Positions 1-7,304 of a stretch of 7,304 nt of DNA are shown one piece after another (positions within the stretch are counted from its first letter, which is position 1; each line of letters opens with the position of its first letter). This DNA is from an uncultured Selenomonadaceae bacterium (GTDB taxonomy: Bacteria; Bacillota; Negativicutes; Selenomonadales; Selenomonadaceae): positions 1 through 7,304 of the forward strand of contig CAJOFG010000127.1 of NCBI GenBank assembly GCA_905233965.1, given 5' to 3'. Made by a program: the position numbers and the translations under genes. The notes under the pieces were generated by a model. The model saw only the letters and a program-made list of their open reading frames with translations, did not search any database and was not told the DNA's origin.

Positions 1-321
1 TCCGGAAATTTGTCGATTGAAAAGTTGGAGGCGATGACTTGCGTCTGCAGCGTCGGGTTGGACATGATAGCGATACCCGGCGACGTGAGCGCGGCGACAA
101 TCAGCGGAATTATCGCGGACGAAGCGGCAATCGGAGTCGTGAACAACAAAACGACGGCGGTAAGAATTATTCCGGTACCCGGCGCGAAGGCGGGAGAATT
201 TATCGAGTACGGCGGACTTCTGGGTCGTTGCCCGATAATGGCGGTGAGCGAAAAAAGTTCCGAGGCTTTCATTGCACGCGGAGGAAGAATCCCGGCTCCG
301 GTGAGAAGTTTAACGAATTAA
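1..321 (+). CDS. PFL family protein (UPF0210/DUF711), C-terminal part
   Basis: This is the last 106 residues of a reading frame already open at base 1, ending with TAA at 319-321. The sequence carries the conserved end of the UPF0210 (DUF711) family: [10 protein letters not shown], an [23 protein letters not shown] segment, IPVPGAKAG, the GGLLG turn and a final [11 protein letters not shown]. Family members are about 450 residues long, so roughly three quarters of the gene lies upstream. They have a pyruvate-formate-lyase-like fold and are often found next to a small ACT-domain protein. Their reaction is not established, and no glycyl-radical function can be claimed from this part. The ORF finder's TTG at 10 is internal and not a real start. 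The next gene begins 18 bases after the stop, so the two are probably cotranscribed. Confidence 0.9.
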   Translation, partial: SGNLSIEKLEAMTCVCSVGLDMIAIPGDVSAATISGIIADEAAIGVVNNKTTAVRIIPVPGAKAGEFIEYGGLLGRCPIMAVSEKSSEAFIARGGRIPAPVRSLTN

Positions 322-339
322 AAATTTTGCGGTGGTTTG

Positions 340-1131
340 ATGAACGAATTTGAAATTTATACCGACGGCGCGTGTTCCGGAAATCCCGGACCGGGCGGTT
401 GGGCAGTCGTCGTGATTAACCGATCGACCGGCGACGAAGAAGAATTTTCCGGCGGCGAAAAAAATACGACGAACAATCGAATGGAATTGACGGCGGCGAT
501 TGAGGGCTTGAAAAAAATTTCTCCGGGCGACGGCGCGGAAATTTTTACCGACAGCAGTTATTTGAAAAATGCTTTTACCGCCGGCTGGCTCACGAAGTGG
601 AAACGAAACGGTTGGCGGACGGCGACGAAAAATCCGGTGCTGAATCAAGATTTGTGGGTTAAGTTGGATAAACTTGTCGGCGAACGGAAAATTAAGTTTA
701 ATTGGGTCAAAGGACACGCCGGAAATTTTTACAACGAACGTTGCGACAAACTGGCGCGTGATGAAGTTCAAAAGTTTTCCGGCGCGGAAATTTCTTCCGG
801 AAATATTCTCGGCTCGTCGAATCCGAAATTGAAACTTGCAAAAAAATTGAGTGCGAAAAATTTTCGTCGCGGAAGGGTTGCGACTTTGCGAAGAGGCGGT
901 CGAAACTTCGGAAATCGAATTCGGATTTTACACCGGAGAATTTTTGAAAAACGAACGCGCCGAAAATTTAATTGCCCGGCTCGACAAAAAAATTCCCTTG
1001 TACGAAATTTCCCCGACGGATTTTTCGCGAACGGTCGATACCGAAACGCCGCAGGGAATTGCTCTTGTCGTGCGACAAAAAATTTTTGTGCCGGAAGAAG
1101 TTGCCGGAAAAAATCTTTTAATCGCGCTTGA
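340..1131 (+). CDS. rnhA: Ribonuclease HI, frame runs on into trmH
   Basis: RNase HI cleaves the RNA strand of RNA-DNA hybrids in the cytoplasm, for example at R-loops and primers. Residues 1-146 form a complete domain. It starts with YTDGACSGNPGPGGWA, has TTNNRMEL in the middle and ends with VKGHAGNFYNERCDKLA. The catalytic set is visible as D9, E49, D71 and D136, with the active-site loop histidine H126. The family is usually about 150 residues, but this frame is 263. No stop follows the domain. Residues about 156-176 read like the N-terminus of the downstream methyltransferase (SSNPKLKLAKKL), and residues after about 177 are trmH DNA read out of frame. The functional product therefore probably ends near base 790-805, or the gene was once fused to trmH. 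I chose ATG 340 over TTG 337 because it is the canonical codon. Only a weak GGTGG (331-335) precedes it. Confidence 0.88.
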   Translation: MNEFEIYTDGACSGNPGPGGWAVVVINRSTGDEEEFSGGEKNTTNNRMELTAAIEGLKKISPGDGAEIFTDSSYLKNAFTAGWLTKWKRNGWRTATKNPVLNQDLWVKLDKLVGERKIKFNWVKGHAGNFYNERCDKLARDEVQKFSGAEISSGNILGSSNPKLKLAKKLSAKNFRRGRVATLRRGGRNFGNRIRILHRRIFEKRTRRKFNCPARQKNSLVRNFPDGFFANGRYRNAAGNCSCRATKNFCAGRSCRKKSFNRA

Positions 1132-1564
1132 CGGGGTACGCGAACCCGGAAACGTCGGTACGATTTTCCGGACGGCGGACGCGTTCGACTGCGGCGTAAT
1201 TGTTCTGGAAAAAACTTCCGACATTTTCAACCCGAAAACGGTTCGCGCATCAATGGGCGCGATTTTTCGTCTGCCGATTGCCCGCATGACGCACCGGGAA
1301 TTTTTAAAACTCATGCGGGAAAAAAATTTTCAAGTCACGGCGACGGCTCCGGACTCTTCGGCGAAAATTTATTTTAAGCGGGACTTTACGGGAAAAAATG
1401 CAATCGTTTTCGGCAATGAGGCTGAAGGAGTTTCCGACGAAATTTTCCGCGCCGCCGAAAAAATTTATATCCCCATGCCGGGACGTGCCGAAAGTTTGAA
1501 CGTGTCAGCCGCCGCCGCGATAATAATTTCCGAAGTCGTCCGGCAAAGAATGTGTTCGAATTAA
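851..1564 (+). CDS. TrmH/SpoU-family RNA 2'-O-methyltransferase, N-terminus out of frame
   Basis: This protein is predicted to transfer a methyl group from S-adenosylmethionine to a ribose 2'-OH of rRNA or tRNA, using the knotted SPOUT fold. The three family motifs are present. Motif 1 is DGVREPGNVGTIFRTADAF (about 94-112), with the conserved N101 and R107. Motif 2 is VFGNEAEGVSDEI (186-198). Motif 3 is IPMPGRAESLNVSAAAAI (207-224). The substrate-binding part before it (FVAEGLRLCEEA, then TETPQGIA) resembles Bacillus YsgA-like members. The GTG at 851 is only the first start codon after a TGA at 848-850. No ribosome binding site precedes it. The usual N-terminal segment, NPKLKLAKKLSAKNFR, lies upstream in the rnhA frame (about 805-867). 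The gene is therefore frame-broken, not simply short. The exact RNA target cannot be told from sequence, so no gene symbol is given. Confidence 0.85.
   Translation: MRKIFVAEGLRLCEEAVETSEIEFGFYTGEFLKNERAENLIARLDKKIPLYEISPTDFSRTVDTETPQGIALVVRQKIFVPEEVAGKNLLIALDGVREPGNVGTIFRTADAFDCGVIVLEKTSDIFNPKTVRASMGAIFRLPIARMTHREFLKLMREKNFQVTATAPDSSAKIYFKRDFTGKNAIVFGNEAEGVSDEIFRAAEKIYIPMPGRAESLNVSAAAAIIISEVVRQRMCSN
861..868 (+). other. Frame junction in trmH, likely collapsed direct repeat
   Basis: The bases TTTTCGTC are used twice by homology. In the rnhA frame they close the KNFR segment. One base later they open the FVAEG segment of the methyltransferase. In Bacillus YsgA-like proteins about 11 residues separate the KKL and F-x-x-EG landmarks, but here only 13 bases do. 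This fits loss of about 20 bases between two copies of TTTCGTC. A single-base sequencing slip does not fit. Confidence 0.55.
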
Positions 1565-1685
1565 AAATTGACGGCAAAAAAATTTCTCCATTGAAAGTTG
1601 CTCGATTTACTCCAAAAGCTTTTGAAAATTTTTATCGTTGAATTTTTTAACTTGTTCAATAGTTTTCGTAAAAATTACTGACTGC

Positions 1686-1748
1686 ACTGTACCGCTTTTG
1701 TCAATGTTTCCGAATTTGTCCGGTTTGACAATCCTGTACAGTTTTTTT
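1686..1748 (+). terminator. Terminator-like stem-loop with T7 tract after trmH
   Basis: Nested inverted repeats are ACTGTAC (1686-1692) with GTACAGT (1736-1742), and TTGTCAA (1698-1704) with TTGACAA (1725-1731). CCG/CGG can pair inside (1710-1712 with 1721-1723). Small asymmetric internal loops of 5 and 4 bases separate the two main arms. The right arm runs into seven T residues (1742-1748). This is the layout of a rho-independent terminator for the upstream genes, about 120 bases past the trmH stop and just before the rpoB promoter. The internal loops and modest GC content lower confidence. It could instead be a regulatory hairpin. Confidence 0.55.
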
Positions 1749-1768
1749 CGCGTTCGGTCATTCTGCGG

Positions 1769-1797
1769 TTGACAGCGTCGAATTTCAAAGATATAAT
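1769..1797 (+). promoter_or_regulatory. Consensus sigma-70/sigma-A promoter for rpoBC
   Basis: TTGACA (1769-1774) and TATAAT (1792-1797) both match the housekeeping consensus exactly and are separated by the ideal 17 bases. Transcription would start near 1804, giving a leader of about 145 bases before rpoB. The element lies after the stem-loop with T tract, so rpoBC would be transcribed independently of trmH. Another TTGACA at 1725-1730 has no matching -10 box at a suitable distance and is part of the stem-loop arm. Confidence 0.82.
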
Positions 1798-1836
1798 TTC
1801 CTTTACCGTTTTATTGCCCGAGCCGGCAAAATTTTT

Positions 1837-1921
1837 AAAAATATCTTATCAGGGGCGATAAAAATTTTTCGGGAAAGTCATTCGCGATGACGTTTGACAG
1901 CGTTGCAGAAATTTCTTTCCC
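1837..1921 (+). promoter_or_regulatory. Structured rpoB leader
   Basis: The predicted leader can fold several ways. TTATC (1846-1850) pairs with GATAA (1857-1861) around the loop AGGGGC. This can be extended by AAAAA (1837-1841) with TTTTT (1865-1869). Next comes GTCATTcgcGATGAC (1877-1891). That second hairpin sits inside a closing pair, GGGAAA (1871-1876) with TTTCCC (1916-1921), which ends just before the ribosome binding site. No known riboswitch or ribosomal-protein binding motif is recognised. A role in attenuation or beta autoregulation is only an inference. Confidence 0.35.
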
Positions 1922-1933
1922 TCTATCAAAGTG

Positions 1934-1938
1934 AGGAG
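1934..1938 (+). promoter_or_regulatory. Ribosome binding site of rpoB
   Basis: AGGAG here lies 11 bases before ATG 1950. The alternative GTG at 1938 shares its first base with this site, leaving no spacer, so it cannot use it. This decides the start in favour of ATG 1950. That start also gives the usual N-terminus [20 protein letters not shown], without four extra residues. Confidence 0.75.
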
Positions 1939-1949
1939 TGACAGAATTA

Positions 1950-5814
<3,865 letters not shown>

Positions 5815-5835
5815 AGATCCGGCAGTAAATTTTGA

Positions 5836-7304
<1,469 letters not shown>

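Larger units (their letters stand above)
1607..1810 (-). pseudogene. Possible decayed minus-strand reading frame
   Basis: Between stops at 1811-1813 and 1607-1609 the minus strand is open for 67 codons. It has no ATG, GTG or TTG near its upstream end. The translation reads like ordinary protein: GNYIFEIRRCQPQNDR, then KKLYRIVKPDKFGNIDKSG, then IEQVKKFNDKNFQKLLE at the end. A one-base shift near 1805 would join it to a further stretch, DIFKNFAGSGNKTVK, up to about 1848. I do not recognise the family. The N-terminal pattern is faintly like some transposase N-termini, but that is not evidence enough to call one. It overlaps the promoter and stem-loop assigned to the + strand, and antisense frames are common in this genome, so it may be chance. 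Confidence 0.28.

Noticed and set aside
10..321. A small gene starting at TTG 10
   Set aside because: The same frame is open to base 1 and the family's conserved sequence continues through the TTG, so this is the end of a longer gene.
840..846. A_AAA_AAA slippery heptamer in phase with the rnhA frame, as a programmed frameshift into trmH
   Set aside because: A -1 shift leads to the third frame, not the trmH frame. A -2 or +1 shift here meets TGA at 848-850 at once. The heptamer cannot deliver ribosomes to trmH.
1613..1624. Palindrome CAAAAGCTTTTG as a trmH terminator
   Set aside because: It has no loop and is AT-rich. The stem-loop at 1686-1748 is a better candidate.
1938..1940. GTG as rpoB start codon
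   Set aside because: The ribosome binding site AGGAG overlaps this codon, leaving no spacer. ATG 1950 gives the usual beta N-terminus.

Overview
The window holds the 3' end of one gene, a damaged rnhA-trmH pair, a roughly 370-base intergenic and leader region, and the start of an rpoB-rpoC operon, all on the + strand. The beta sequence and its N-terminus resemble Negativicutes (Selenomonadales-type, didermic Firmicutes). This is judged from remembered family sequences, not from a search. Base composition is mixed, with many A/T runs and GC-rich codons. No tRNA, rRNA, CRISPR array or insertion sequence is visible.

Layout: 1-321 is the C-terminal end of a PFL-fold UPF0210 (DUF711) protein. A complete RNase HI domain begins at 340. 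Its frame has no stop at the expected end and runs into what looks like the N-terminus of a SpoU/TrmH-type RNA 2'-O-methyltransferase. The rest of that methyltransferase lies in another frame (851-1564). From 1565 to 1949 there is no intact gene. This stretch contains a long stem-loop followed by seven T residues, a perfect -35/-10 consensus promoter with a 17-base spacer (1769-1797), a structured leader of about 145 bases, and a possible decayed minus-strand reading frame. rpoB runs from 1950 to 5814 but is split into two frames near 4970. rpoC starts at 5860 and is open to the end of the window, passing through the catalytic NADFDGD motif.

The most unusual observation is that two conserved genes are broken in the same way. 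In both trmH and rpoB the coding frame changes in the same direction (equivalent to +1). In both, family comparison implies a loss of about 20-23 bases (20 in trmH, 23 in rpoB), not a one-base slip. In trmH the junction is a single copy of TTTCGTC that serves both frames, as expected if two direct copies collapsed. rpoB is essential, so assembly error, real deletion and recoding all need to be considered. Apart from that break, beta and beta' look like a normal core RNA polymerase with an intact zinc site, catalytic aspartates and rifampicin pocket.

The rpoBC operon here is not directly preceded by rplJ-rplL. It has its own strong promoter behind a terminator-like element, so the polymerase subunits appear to be transcribed separately from the upstream genes.
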